This document shows, one piece after another, positions 1-11,379 of a DNA stretch of 64,000 nt. Both the position numbers and the translations under genes were made by a program. The number at the start of each line of letters is the position of its first letter. Within the stretch, counting starts at the first letter, position 1. Source of the DNA: Dipteris shenzhenensis (Eukaryota; Polypodiophyta; Polypodiopsida; Gleicheniales). Below the pieces are notes generated by a model. That model was not told the DNA's origin. It was given only the letters and a program-made list of their open reading frames with translations, and did no database searches. The stretch is taken from assembly GCA_047967505.1 (NCBI GenBank), contig CM106538.1. One strand, written 5' to 3'.

Positions 1-2000
1 GTAAATTTTCCCCATGAAGGTTCCCAAGTTTTGTAGGTTGCAAACAAGAATTGTACAATAAAAACCAAAATATATTTCTCTAAATGCTTTCTTAATAATG
101 ATGTCTTTTGAAACTCTCATAAAGTGTGGTACATTGTTCTTTTCTTAATCCATGCCACCCATAAGAGATCTCAAAATATTTATCTTCATTCATTAAGCAT
201 TTTCATTTATGTTTGGTAAGCTTTGAGTGCTCTTGAGCTTGTTGCTCCTTGTGGTGCTTAAGAGCATGACTGATCTGAGATGCATGGCAAATTATTAATG
301 ATTTCTCAAAATCTTTTAAAGAAACCAAAAAAACTTGTATAGATAATTGATACCTTTTTAGACCAGGGTTCTCACCCTTTTTTTTGTGATGCTTGAATGC
401 TCCCTTTCTTTCTTTGACAATTGATCCCTTTTTAGACCGCGGTTCTCATCCTTTTTCGTGGCGCTTGAGATTTGTGCATATACTATATGCTACCATTCTT
501 TATTTCTTGGTATGTTTGCATTACTTCCACAGTCTAATGAAATGGAAATGGCTTGCAAAATATTCATCACTTTCTACTCATTTTCTCTTTGTACAAAGTG
601 AACCTCAAATCTAGTGTAATTATCCCATGAAATGTAATTTTCTTATTGTCAGCATTACTTCTGTGTGTATGGAAAAGTAGCTTTCCAACCATGAAATGGC
701 CATATATCTCATGCACCCCATTAGATATGGTTTGAAGAATCTCATACTCTTTATACATGTGCCAGCTTTGCATCCCCTAAATATGAATGCTTTTAGAAGA
801 TGCTTTATAAATTTTCATACTCCCAACATAATACTTGACTGGCTCATTTTTTAAAGCGGCAATTGTTGCATTTAATTATTAATTTTGATCCTCATAATGC
901 AAACCAAGATACTATGTCCTTCTGGCTCTAAACCTTCTCACCCCAATGCTTCCTAAATTATTTGTGGTGCTAGTTTCACTCAATAGATAACAAAGAAGTC
1001 ATCCTCATCCTCCTCAACACATAACTAGTGCACCTTTTATCAATGTGCAACCTCTTCTTTCTTGAGTGCCTTGACCAAGGAGATTCATTACATTCAACCA
1101 TAGTAAATCAAAAGATTCTTTTCAGTTTCCTTCAAGGTTGTATTTAATGTCAATAATATTTTAAGGAATCTTAAAATATGTAAAATACATACAAATTCCA
1201 TAGCATGCTAATCCAATTTCAAGGATTGGATTAGTGAGTCCTTGCATCCTAACTCAATCCCAAGGATCAGATTGGAGTACTACTTCATGGTAATCTGATC
1301 CTCAAGGTTAGATGTTTGAATTTGCACCCTGAGATTAGATCATTATTACTTCATTTTGTAACGAGTTTGTAATTTAGGTCTCTTTTTACATGAAAATAAA
1401 TCTTTAGATGTATTTAGGAGGTACTGCAAATCTTTTCAATTGGCATCTAGATATGGTCCAATTTGGGATCTACAAGATGATGTTTTGTCAATGTGGGAGA
1501 AAGTGAGATAAAGGGCGAGAAGCAAACGCACTCAAAGGATCATCCAGACACCTTTCTGAAGGGAAAGGGCCACAAATTAGATGTGGTCAAAGATACTCTC
1601 AAATGAGATGAAGATCACATTTTGGAGATCAATCCACGGTGTGAAGGATGAGAAAATTTTCTAATCTACTTTATCACAAGTAAGGGCAAGTAATTCATCT
1701 TGATGAAACGTCCCATCATTTTGAGTAAGTTTTTTGTTTTCTTTATTGTTTCTTGTTGTAAATGTAGTTTCCTTTACCTAAGATTGTCTTGTCTTAGGGG
1801 CTTGATGGATGATGAAAAGCCAAGCTTGGTTTTAAAATCAAGCTTACCAAGCTTGATTCTAAAACAGAGCTTGATGATCATCCCTACTTCCACTAATTTT
1901 TGGCAACCCAAAACCCCATATTCTCGTATTCACCGTTTGATGACCTAACTACAATAAAATCATTGACATTTATACCAACTTTTGGCATGAGCTCTCTCTT
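1..2000. other. No recognisable gene; AT-rich intergenic DNA
   Basis: I see no protein family, RNA gene or element end here. Open frames are short, lack codon continuity and occur on both strands. An AAGCTT-rich patch near 1828-1875 contains short inverted repeats. The only clear structure is the small duplication listed at 345-480. Confidence 0.5.
345..480. repeat. Imperfect tandem duplication, about 74-bp period
   Basis: Two adjacent copies share the order ATTGATxCCTTTTTAGACC, GGTTCTCA, CCTTTTT and GCTTGA. The first copy begins near 346 and the second near 420. Divergence between copies is around 10-15 percent by eye. It overlaps no recognised gene. Confidence 0.7.
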
Positions 2001-2230
2001 TTCTCCACAAGGTCCACTAAAAGGACATGATAGTAGCGACTTGAATTACTATAATATCCCATTCTTTTTTCGTACAATTGGTATACAATATATTGTTATT
2101 AGTATACAATATATTCTTTTTTTCTCCACATGGTCCACTAAATGGATGTGAAAGTAGCGACTTGAAGTACTATAATCTCCCATTCTTTTTTTGTACAATT
2201 AGTATACAATATATTGTTATCATATTATTC
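2001..2230. repeat. Tandem duplication, about 121-bp period
   Basis: Copy 1 starts at 2001 and copy 2 at 2122. Both run from TTCTCCACA through GGTCCACTAAA, GTAGCGACTTGAA and CCCATTCTTTTTT to the AT-rich TACAATATATTGTTAT. They differ at scattered bases. The repeat produces overlapping similar open frames on the plus strand that are not genes. Confidence 0.8.
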
Positions 2231-3129
2231 ATCCTAGCTCTTAGCTCATACTATATTTCCTCGAATGCCATGGCTCTCCCGTGATGATCCATACATCCAA
2301 TACTTTTTCACAACAGGACTTGAGACTCTTTTGGACTTGCCACTCATACAAGACACATGCAAGCCAAAAGTGTCTCTCTCTAAAATATCATTACTCTTAT
2401 AGATTGGTTTCCATTCTACTAGGCATTCCTGGCAGCTGGCTTGCTAAGATCCTACCCAGAAACCTTTCTAGACCGCTAACTCTAATTGGACCACAATGCT
2501 GGCGATCCGTTGCCTATCCCTGTTGCTCAAAGACTCGCCGCTTGGCGCTTGGTTGCTTGATAGGCCAACTAAAGTATTATGTTGCCTTGTGCCTGGGTCT
2601 AGTTCCATGTCAACCAGGGGTCAACATTTCACCTTGCCTCATTTATACCACTTCTAGGCTAGGAGAATGGGTGATTGGCACACTGGCAGAAAATGTTGCC
2701 ACAGACCGACATTCTTGGTCGTAGCTATCTCTAGTAATTTGCATGAGCCAAGGGAGGGACCCAAAATACTCTAGTAGAGTTGAGGCAGTTGGGCGAGGTA
2801 CTCATGTATGATGTGCATGATAGTTCGGCATTCGATCTTGCATATGGGGCTGCTTTGATCTCCACCAACCTGTCAAACTCGTGTGTAGCCCAATCATAAA
2901 AAGAGACTTTTATAGGTAGATACTCTAAGGGGATGACCATTTGATAAAAAACTAGGGCACAAAAGGGGGTTTTAATACCCACATTTGGGATCCAATAGGT
3001 GACTCATAAGTCTTCTCTACTGCCAGGGCCTGCAAAATATAAGTCGACGTATAAAAGGCCATGGGAAAAACTTCTACATGACATCAACAAGGCATGGGAA
3101 ATTGAAGCTTCAGAAACATGTTGAGTACA
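2231..3129. other. No recognisable gene
   Basis: A 147-codon plus-strand frame at 2281-2724 and an 83-codon minus-strand frame at 2731-2982 are open, but neither shows a family motif or a convincing start context. I regard them as chance or strongly decayed frames. Confidence 0.4.
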
Positions 3130-4690
3130 ATGTGCCCGGGTGGCACCTAGAGTTGGAGTTTGTTGGGAGCCCACCATCTTTGACTCAAAAGTGCGAGTAG
3201 TCTTGCCAGGGGTAGGTGCTGCAGAGGGGGTACCTGAGGTTGCTTATCCTCCCTGGGTTACTTGGTCATCATCATCGTCGGGGTCATGTCTCGGCCTTTT
3301 TCTTGGATTCTCATCATGCAGCATTTGGAGCATCCTCTTGATCCTTTTTAGCATGCGAAGGCAGTCTTCATAGTCCTAATTGAGCTATCGGAGCTCCACG
3401 ATCTTAGCTTGGAGCCTTGTAATCTTAATAGGCAATGTTTGTTGATGCTTGGGTGGCCTCTAAGTCTCTGATGGACTACCGGTGCGTGTGGTTCCGCTCT
3501 CTAAGATGCTCAATCCTTTGCTTGGCTTTGGCTGCAACTTCTTGTCCTCCTGCTACAACTGTAAGGTAATATGCTCTACCTTTAACTTCTCATTGCTCTT
3601 TGCCAAAGCTTGGAACACCACATTCAATTCGTCATCTCCACTTGAAGGCACGATAGAGTTGGTCCACGGTGATGAGGGAGTCACCCATAAAAAATAATAC
3701 ATTCACACCCTAGCATTTGGGATCACCTCAAGGAGGAAATGCAAGTTGGGCCACTAATATTCATTGGCCCATCTAAGGCTGCTCTCAAGGGCAAAGAGGT
3801 TGATTGCTTGTGGGCTTCGGACAAATATAAATAGTTGGTGGACATACTTGTGGAGTGTGGGCCAAGGGGACCTGGACTAGTCACAAAAGAAATAGGAGTG
3901 GGTTCAGAGACTTCAATGGTAGTAATGGGGTCAGTGAAAACTGCAGTGGTGGTGGCAATAGTGGTACCAGTCACCCATTTGTTGTGCTCAATAGTATCAA
4001 TGTAACTGAAGCTTGAGACAAAAGAGAAAGGAGCAGTGACTAGAGGGACGACCAAGGTGGTGGTAGCAACGAAAGTAGGAGTAGTGGATAGAGATGTAAC
4101 AGAGGGAGTGGAGACACTGCCTGAGACTAGTGTTGAGATAGCCATCGTGACAATGGTGTGGAGACAGTTGTTGTGACAGTGGTAGAGGCAGAAGGCAAAA
4201 CGGCTGCAGTGATGCTAGAAGAACTGGAGGCAGCCGTGGTAGGGGAGGAAAGGCCAACCAAGGTGGAACTGTAGGGAGAGACTGAGGCAGACACTGATGT
4301 GCACATACTAGTGAGGATTGTGCCCGAGGCAAAGGCAGGTGGGATAGGCATCCAAGCAATGACACTGTGGTGGGAGGAGTAGGCTATGGGACCTGAGTCG
4401 GTGGTGGAGCATACATAGAGGAGGGCTAATCTTGTTGTGGGCTTGCCCTCGGCCACCTTCTTGAGTTGTTGATTAAATGCCTTTGTGAAGATGTTGAGAC
4501 AATCTACTAGCAAACTTGTTCTAGATGTCGTTCTTGTAGCCAAATGAACAAAATTGCATGTGCTTTTCTTTAAGGCAGATGAAATAAAAAATAAAACGGA
4601 AGAAAGGGCAAACTTGTGGATCAACTGACCTATTAATGGTATAGCCCTAAGATATGGGGTAGGTATCCACCAGCTCAAAATAAGTGTCAC
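3130..4690 (-). pseudogene. Decayed coding region with Ser/Thr-rich middle, coiled coil and acidic tail
   Basis: Read on the minus strand, 4690-4127 is an open frame of 187 codons. Its start resembles ordinary protein (segment LNIFTKAFNQQLKKVAEGKP) and it becomes very Ser/Thr-rich. A second Ser/Thr-rich frame follows at 4145-3723. Further on, about 3640-3130, the same strand reads as a probable coiled coil (LQAKIVELR, YEDCLRMLKRIKRMLQML) ending in a basic/acidic patch, NPRKRPRHDPDDDDDQ, with several stop codons between. I cannot name the family. The layout (N-terminal region, coiled coil, charged tail) recalls the poorly defined transposon-linked proteins common in plants, like the relic at 12.3-13.8 kb. 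It is broken by frame changes and stops, so it is not expected to be functional. Confidence 0.35.
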
Positions 4691-5390
4691 AAGTGGTGTG
4701 ATCCATAAGCGGAGTTGAAATCAGGCTTGCTAGAAGTAGAAATATAGCTCCATATAATTAGTAAGTGAGAGGAATACAAGGCTTGTCAAAGAAAAAAAAA
4801 TCCTAAGTGAGAGGAATATAGCGCCCCCGTCAAAGAAAAAATTGGTTGTCATTGATGATATACATGTTCATAATACCCTGGACAACATTGACATTCCAAA
4901 CTTCTGCCAATGGAAGAGAGGCAAAGTGGGAGATATGGTTCTGCCACAGCTGAATCAAGAGGCTCTTGAGTAGCATCAATGGGATGTGGAGCTTGGAACC
5001 AAGGATAGACATGGTGAGAAGTAGATGGGGTAGAGGTTGAAGCACTGTGGGCAGAAGACGTAGCAGCAACAAAAGTATTTAACTGAGAGGATCCATGCTG
5101 GGAGGACTAGATGAGGTGGCATAGGCCATGAGAACAAGAGCACATAGGCATGAAGGGAGCAGGATTGTGAGGAAGCTAGAGAGCTAGAAGATGAAGCCAA
5201 CAATGCACAATAAGAAAGTGTATATTGTGAAGATTCATCTTTCTTTAGCTTGCATGCTACAACCAATAGTGTGGATTCCTACACCAATCATTTAGTGGAA
5301 CATAAGTGCAGTCTTGGACTCTTTAAACCCCATGTTCAATTCATAATCTACTAGATCAAATATGTCATTAATAGTTGATGTGTCCATTGA
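4691..5390 (-). other. Unassigned; short minus-strand frames
   Basis: Two overlapping minus-strand frames (5072-4830 and 5266-4976) are Ser/Leu/Cys-rich and match nothing I recognise. They could be the upstream end of the decayed region at 3130-4690, or the downstream end of the gypsy relic that follows on the same strand. Confidence 0.3.
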
Positions 5391-6489
5391 ACAATCTACA
5401 TATTAGATCGAGGAGCACTAACCAAGTATGCCTTTTCTTAGTATAGCTTGATTAGTCTCCCATTAAATAATAACTTGAGAATCACAAACACTTCAATAAG
5501 CAGGTATGGTCCATCCCAACCAAGCTTCAGGTTTATCTTTAGAGGGCTAAGCTTGGCATTTTAAAGGAGAACCAACATCTCCTTCTTAAGATGCTTCAAT
5601 GTGCCTGTTGTGCCAAGCTTTTTGTCGTCATTGGATGACATATTGTGACCAAGCTGCTCAAAGCCCAAATTCATCTAGCCATTACACCTCGAGTAATAAG
5701 TCATGACAGTTGCATACATCACCCTTGTGCCTTTGGGCCAAGTTATCTCTCAATGCCTTGGCCTCAACCCACTTGGTGGTGTTCTTACTCTATGTGTATG
5801 GAATGGTCTTGAATAGACCCATAAAATCTAACCCCCATCTTTGGAAAGCTTACCAAGGCTGGCTTGGTTGAAGAGGCATATGACCTTTAGGAAGCAATTG
5901 GCCTATTCACTAGACGCATCTACATGACCATGGATGATAACATCCCACCTAGGTTGGGAATGGGTGTCTCAATGCAGCTCATTTCTTCAAGTCATGGAAA
6001 TCTCTAGCCAATTCCTCAGTCCATTGAATTTGGTATCCTTCTTGGTCATTTCATACAATGGACCAGCAATTTTTGCAAAATCTTTAATAAACCTTCTATA
6101 AAAACTGATAAATTCCACAAATGACCTAAGTTGTGAGTAAGGCTCTTGAGCTCAAGCATTTTCTCAATCGCTTTGATTTTACCTAGCTCAGTTCAAATGC
6201 CATCTTGGGAAATTACATGGCCAAGCAATATACCAACACGGGCATAGAAATACTTTTAGCTGGGTTGAGAGATATGCCTACTTCTCTACATCTGTCAAAG
6301 ATTATGCCAAGCTACATGAAATGCTTGGTCACTTTTGAGTACACACAAAAATCATATGGGTAGACGGCAATGAACTCAGCGAGGTAGTGTCAGAAGGTAT
6401 CAACCATTATCCTTTGAAAGGTAGAGGGTGCATTTCGCAACCCAAAAGGCATAAACACCCCATTCTGTAATGAATGTTGTTTTTAATTG

Positions 6490-6663
6490 ATCTTTAGGTG
6501 CAATGGATATCTAGTTATAGCCATTGTAGCCATCCATGAATGAATACATCTCATGTCCTATAACTTGGTCCATAATATCTTTAGGTGCAATGGATATCTA
6601 GTTATAGCCATTGTAGCCATCCATGAATGAGTACATCTCATGTCCTATAACTTGGTCTAGGAT
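6490..6663. repeat. 87-bp tandem duplication inside the gypsy RT
   Basis: The segment starting ATCTTTAGGTGCAATGG at 6490 is repeated from 6577 with about one base change. Eighty-seven bases is 29 codons, so the RT palm segment (SFMDGYNGYN) is duplicated in frame. Both copies carry the same TAG where the family normally has a Gln codon, so the stop probably came before the duplication. Confidence 0.85.
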
Positions 6664-6842
6664 CCCATCAGTGAATGAAAATGGAAAATTGGAAATGGAT
6701 TTGGAACCGTTTGGGCATTAAGATTCTGATAGTCCACACAAACTCGGAGCTTTCCATTCTTCTTTGGTACCACAACTATTAGAAATAGCCAATCACTTTG
6801 ACCAATGGCATGAATAAATCCTGCCTTAATCAACTTATCCAA
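6657..6842 (-). pseudogene. Ty3/gypsy reverse transcriptase, N-terminal fragment
   Basis: This 61-codon open stretch is the best preserved part of the gypsy relic. It shows the gypsy RT motif order: VVVPKKNGKLRVCVDYQNLN, then PFPI. The family normally continues for more than 150 residues. Here the frame ends and continues only as broken pieces. Confidence 0.85.
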
Positions 6843-7343
6843 TTCAGCTTTGACCTATTTGGCATAGTTTGGATTCATCTGGTTTTGTTGTCGTTGAACG
6901 GGCTAAGCATCTGGCACCAAAGGTATTTGTTGTTGACAGACTATTGGTGGTAAGTTCCAAGTAGGTTTGTATAACTTCATGCAAATAGATCATTATATTA
7001 CAAAAATTAATCCTTAAGCGCTTGGAGATGATCACCGAGTAAGTGTGCACTTACAGTCACTCTCCATGTATCTTCTTCACTTCCTAAATTGACTTCTTAT
7101 GTTGGCTCTAGAATCAGATGTTTTGAACCAAGGCAAGTAATAATGAGACTGGCTACTCAGCAAGTTCTCTTTCACCAACCAGGTCCTCGATGAAATTGGT
7201 TGGATAGAAATGCTACTACTCAGCCAATTTCTTAGCCTTTATCTTTCCCTTGAGCTCAACGACAACCTAGAATACATCAATCTCGCCTACTCATAAGATC
7301 TGCATCTCCATTAACCATGTCTCAATATCCTATAGAAATTGGT

Positions 7344-7500
7344 CTAGTACTTCCAAGTTTGTTGGAAGCACCTACTTGCTCGGTATCCTACTTGGATTAG
7401 TAGGATAGCCCTTTTAATGGTCATCAAATTAGAACCCCAATCATGCATTACCTTTGAACTTTTAAGCCTAGATTGACCCAAGATTGGGTATCCATTTCCT
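7344..7500 (-). pseudogene. Ty3/gypsy protease C-terminal fragment
   Basis: Minus-strand reading gives GYPILGQSRLKSSKVMHDWG followed by SNLMTI, matching the ILGRPWL...WG.N.LTI block that ends plant gypsy retropepsins. It lies directly upstream (minus sense) of the RT relic. Past about 7530 it runs into a TACA/TACG microsatellite. Confidence 0.6.
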
Positions 7501-7550
7501 TCCATAGGTATGATTAATAGGCTTACTATGTAATGAATTCCACCAATTGT

Positions 7551-7607
7551 AATACATACATACATACGTACGTACGTATGCACGTACGTACACACACACA
7601 CACACAT
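7551..7607. repeat. Microsatellite (TACA/TACG)n then (CA)n
   Basis: Alternating TACATACATACG and ACGTACGT units are followed by an ACACACACAC run. The open frames here rich in Tyr-Val or His-Thr are translation artefacts of the repeat. Confidence 0.95.
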
Positions 7608-8059
7608 CTTTCTTGCCTTTTTTGTTGTCCTCACCTTCTATTGGCCCCCTCCACTCCACCACCTCAACGATGCCAAAATCTTGTACAACGTCCCTGCGGC
7701 TTCAACGCATCAGATGTTGCATCTCATGTGCCAAGGCATGGTGGACGTAGTCATGTGCTTGAACTTGATACATCACAGATAAGACTTTTAAGGAATGCTC
7801 CACCCCACTCTACAATGAATGCTATGCAAGCTTCTAAATTAGCTATAAACCTAGGGAACAAGGATATCTATATCAAGAAGCACATTGCTAAGGCCTACAT
7901 AAATCGACTACAAAATGCATATTTTCCATGAAGGTATAAATGCCAACTTTTTCTTTGTTTTGGTATCAAGTCACTCTTTATGGTTTATTGGAGATAATTG
8001 AACTTGTCTTTTTTCATGTAGAGAGAGAAACAATCAAACCATGCTTGAGTAATTACATA
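7608..8059. other. Unassigned segment before the SET relic
   Basis: A plus-strand frame stays open from the microsatellite to 7931. Its later half looks protein-like but matches no family I know. It may be upstream coding sequence belonging to the SET-domain relic that follows. I cannot support a start or splice sites. Confidence 0.3.
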
Positions 8060-8475
8060 ACATAACATAATTTGCTTGGAACGTGGAAGTTTCCTATTCC
8101 TATCAATGAAGTGTTTTGGATCAAAAGTGTGGCTTTTGAGGTGCATGAGTCGACCATTGCAGGTTTTGGCCTAGGCTTATTTGTGAAATATCATCCAAGG
8201 GTAAAGAAGTAATCTATCCAAGAGGACCTACTATCTCTTTGAAGGATATGATGCACATTGTTGGTGATGCTTGGTATGGCAATGTGGATGGATTTATCAA
8301 CAGTAGTAGAAATGCAGATGCAAAGCCAAATGTTTGATATGTCTTTTCCCTTACTATTCCACCATGGTTTGACTCCATGATGAAAAAACATATTGTAAAA
8401 TATGGGCACATTTTTATTGAATCCATAAATGATATATGCGCAAGGGAGGTGCTATTTGCAGACTATGAGGTTTGA
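8060..8475 (+). pseudogene. SET-domain relic, copy A
   Basis: The plus strand reads STIAGFGLGLFVK, then (after a deletion and a TAA) SIQEDLLSL-like residues, HIVGDAWYGNVDGFINSS, and finally HIFIESINDI followed by REVLFADYEV and a TGA at 8473-8475. These are the G-x-G-L-F, F-I-N and L-F-x-D-Y-E landmarks of SET lysine methyltransferases. The copy at 61.96-62.43 kb is clearly homologous. Relative to it, this copy lacks about 75 bp covering the loop after the first glycine motif, and carries TAA and TGA stops. It is a dead copy of the same family. The zinc-chelating pre-SET and post-SET regions are not visible in either copy. Confidence 0.7.
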
Positions 8476-8633
8476 TAAAGATGTATTCATTTTTGCTATG
8501 TATTTTCCCCTAATAATCCACCATGGTTTGACTCCATGATGGAAAATATATTGCAAAATATGTGCACATTTTTATTGAATCCATAAATGATATATGTGTA
8601 CAGAAGGTGCTATTTGCAAACTATGAGTTTTGA
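8335..8633 (+). repeat. 159-bp tandem duplication of the SET C-terminus
   Basis: The 3' part of the SET relic (from TATGTxTTTTCCC through CCACCATGGTTTGACTCCATGATG to GCTATTTGCA.ACTATGAG.TTTGATAAAG) is present at about 8338-8496 and again at about 8497-8650. The second copy also ends in a TGA after the F-E codons. The copies differ by a few substitutions. Confidence 0.85.
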
Positions 8634-8639
8634 TAAAGG

Positions 8640-9600
8640 TGTTATATTCATTTAACATTCATTACTAATCAAAATTCTTAGTTTCTTACCAATTTTGTAG
8701 TTTGGTGTCTAATTGTTATTACTATATGGTATTTGATTGGATAATATGTGAACAGGTCGAGGAAATGTTACAATTTTCATCACCCCTTGGATTATGGAGC
8801 ATTGGTACTGATTGCACTTTAGAATTTTTAAAATGGTGTGTATTAGTAGCACAAAGGGTTAGAGCATGATGGTGGATCCCTATGGGAGATTGTTCTTGGC
8901 TTTGAAACACAAGCCTTGCCAATGTAAAGGCTATCAAGATGTTTATGAAATGCAAGTCTTGCCAATGTAAAGGCTATCAAGGTCTTTATAAACACTAGTA
9001 AGGACCACAAGATGAGTCTTATTGAATCAAATGCTCTTGAAATACAACATAAAGGATGTCAAGATGTTTGCAAACACACTAAGGTTCATGATATGAGTCT
9101 CATCAAACCAAAGGTAAATGAAGTATACCTTTCTTGATTTACCAACTTCGTCTGTCTCCATGAGGAAAGTAGATATTGCAAAATATTGGTAGATCATATG
9201 TGTAGGAGAGGAGATGTGTATGTTGTCTGATTCGGTAATATGTGAATGCAACCAAGGCAATGTTACATTTTCATAGCCACTTTGGAAGAGTCTCCAGCAT
9301 CGTAGCTTCCATTTTTGCATCAACGAATTGTCACTACCACAAGACTTTATGCCAACTACAAATCTTGTCTCCTAATCATTTTGCACGTTTATCACCTAGG
9401 CAAACCTTGCACGGTTTGTGAATGATAATGTAGTTTATGCATTGATATTATATTCATGGAGTAAGAATGTACTTGATATTTCATACATTTTTGAATGAGA
9501 ATGTAATATACCTTACCTATTTCTCGTGTTTTTTAATGGAGAAAGCTATAATTTCTCCAAAAATTGTCATTCTAGGAATTTAGATTTTCCAAATTACCTA
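8640..9600. other. Unassigned; short direct repeats
   Basis: There is no recognisable gene. CTTGCCAATGTAAAGGCTAT occurs at about 8915 and again at about 8958 (43-bp period), and a looser copy of the AAGGxTxTCAAGATGTTT phrase occurs near 9052. Phrases repeat in a way that suggests local duplication of a coding-like segment downstream of the SET relic. Confidence 0.4.
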
Positions 9601-9602
9601 AT

Positions 9603-11059
9603 ATGGTCTTAAACACTATTGATCACCATCTAAGAATTATGTATGATACTTTTATGAACCATATGTTCAAGAGATTCTCACAAAAAGTGGAGGACACTAT
9701 GGCCTACCAAAAACCAAGGCTAGAAGCCTCATGGAAGATGAAGCTTCAGCCAATTGGAGGGCTATTGGATACTATACAATGGTGGCCTTGACATTGTTGT
9801 TGCAAAGAATGAAAGAACTTGAATTTTACATTGGGAGTAGAATATTTTCCATTTCAAGAGAAACATGATGAATTTTGGACGATGGAGAAATGATCTTTCT
9901 CATGATGTAGTAAATGATGAATTGAAGAGGCTACATAGTTTGTGGATGTTTGGAAATACAATAGAGGAGTAGATCCCTAGGTTGCAAACATGGTGGAATG
10001 CAAGAACATCACACTGGAGAGAAGTTATGGAGAAGGTATTTATTATTTTGCAAGGGTAATTTCATGTTTTATGTGACATTGCAAGAAAAAGAAAAGTGAT
10101 TTGAAAACTAAACTATGTGACATGTGCAATGAATGGAAGATAGATATGCTATACCCTTGCAGAATTGATACACAGGAGTTGGGTTGCTGCTTAGAATGAG
10201 AAAAGAATTTTTTCTATATGCAACATGTGTCACAAACATGGCAATTGCTCTACTACAATCATCAAGCTATAAGTCATTCTTGTCAGGGAAATATGTCCTT
10301 GATCAAGAGATCTTAGGAGAACATAAGGACATAAGGACATAAGGACTATTTAAAACCAAAACTTATAGCATGGGAGACTAATCTCAGTGCAAAAGAGATA
10401 GGTGAAAAAATGAAAAGAGAATATCTTCATGGAGAGGTGAAAACAACTAGCAGAACATAAGGACTATTTGAAACCAAAACTTATAGCATTGGAGACTAAT
10501 CTTGTCGCAAAAGACAGACGTGAAAAAATGAAAAGAAAATTTCTTCATGGTGAAAACAACTAGCAAAAAAAGAGGAACTTCCTCTCGCACATTAGCTATG
10601 GTAACACTGATAACCATCGACCAAAGTATGTGTATATGACACGTAGACTGGAGAAAGTGCTGCTAGCAGAGAATCAGTTTTTCCAATAAAGGAGATTTAT
10701 GTAGAAGAGGTTGAGGTAACTATTTTATAGTGGGCAATACAAAGAAAAAAGGTTAATATATTGAGATTTATGTAGAAGAGGTAAATATTTTGAGGTGGGA
10801 AATACAAAGAACAAAGGTTAATAGCAAGGTGCATTACAATGGGTTTCTGCAACAAACAAGTAGTAAATGCGACAAATTAATTACAAGTTTAGCTTTGGAA
10901 AATTCAAAGGGTTGTGTAGATCAATCTTTTAGCAAGAGAGGGAAAACATGTATGGCGGTGAAAGAAGAAAAAGTTTGGTTCTATTTTGATGATGTACACC
11001 ATTCAGAGGACAATGAAGACAATAATTGGAATAGAATGTTGCTAAGGGCACTACATTAA
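9603..11059 (+). pseudogene. Decayed gene with CxxC-W zinc-finger-like patch
   Basis: Several plus-strand frames are protein-like but broken: 9603-9791 (62 codons), then about 10080-10200, 10338-10640 and 10790-11059. Around 10112-10195 the reading KLCDMCNEWKIDMLYPC and later a C-x2-C-x4-C cluster in another frame resemble the start of a CW or PHD-type zinc finger. This is inference from spacing only. It lies downstream of a SET relic on the same strand, so the two may derive from one chromatin-related gene. Stops and frame changes show it is non-functional. Confidence 0.35.
10338..10575 (+). repeat. 118-bp tandem duplication with coding-like content
   Basis: AAGGACTATTT starts at 10341 and again at 10459. 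Each copy reads DYLKPKLIAWETNLSAKE-like residues, then KMKR and LHGE. The preserved amino-acid pattern in both copies suggests a once-coding segment duplicated in tandem. An extra ATAAGGAC triplet repeat precedes copy 1. Confidence 0.8.
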
Positions 11060-11379
11060 GTACAATAGAAGTGCATGCCCTCACAAAAGTAGGATTTTCT
11101 TTGAATGGATTTGGGGCTTCTAAAAAACATGGGGGAACATCCACATTACTTGAGATAATGTTGGAGATTCACAATCTTTTGCAACACAATTTAGTAAGAA
11201 ACACCAAACAATTATTGCAATAGTAGAGCATATGGAAGTTATAATAGAAAAGGTGGAGATGTTGCACTTTGTGATGAGAAGAAGAAGATTGAGCAAGATT
11301 GTAATGGAGATGGCGCTACACTCTAGAGTCTTTAGGTACCACTTTTGAAATTCTCCCCAACCAAAGCCCCAATTCATGT

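Larger units (their letters stand above)
5400..7560 (-). mobile_element. Decayed Ty3/gypsy pol relic
   Basis: On the minus strand, from high to low coordinates, the order is protease end, then reverse transcriptase. About 7500-7400 reads ILGQSRLKSSKVMHDWGSN, the C-terminal part of a gypsy retropepsin. 6842-6657 reads LIKAGFIHAIGQSDW, VVVPKKNGKLRVCVDYQNLN, the classic gypsy RT fingers. About 6660-6490 holds the SFMDGYNGYN palm motif, and about 6440-6200 holds FGLRNAPSTFQRIM followed by a damaged YxDD box (AVYPYDFCVYSK). Stops and frame changes occur throughout and I found no LTR ends. The order protease-RT on one strand shows one decayed element. It is non-functional. Confidence 0.8.

Noticed and set aside
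7533-7662. Open frames over the TACA/CA microsatellite on both strands
   Set aside because: They encode simple Tyr-Val or His-Thr repeats produced by the microsatellite; there is no independent support.
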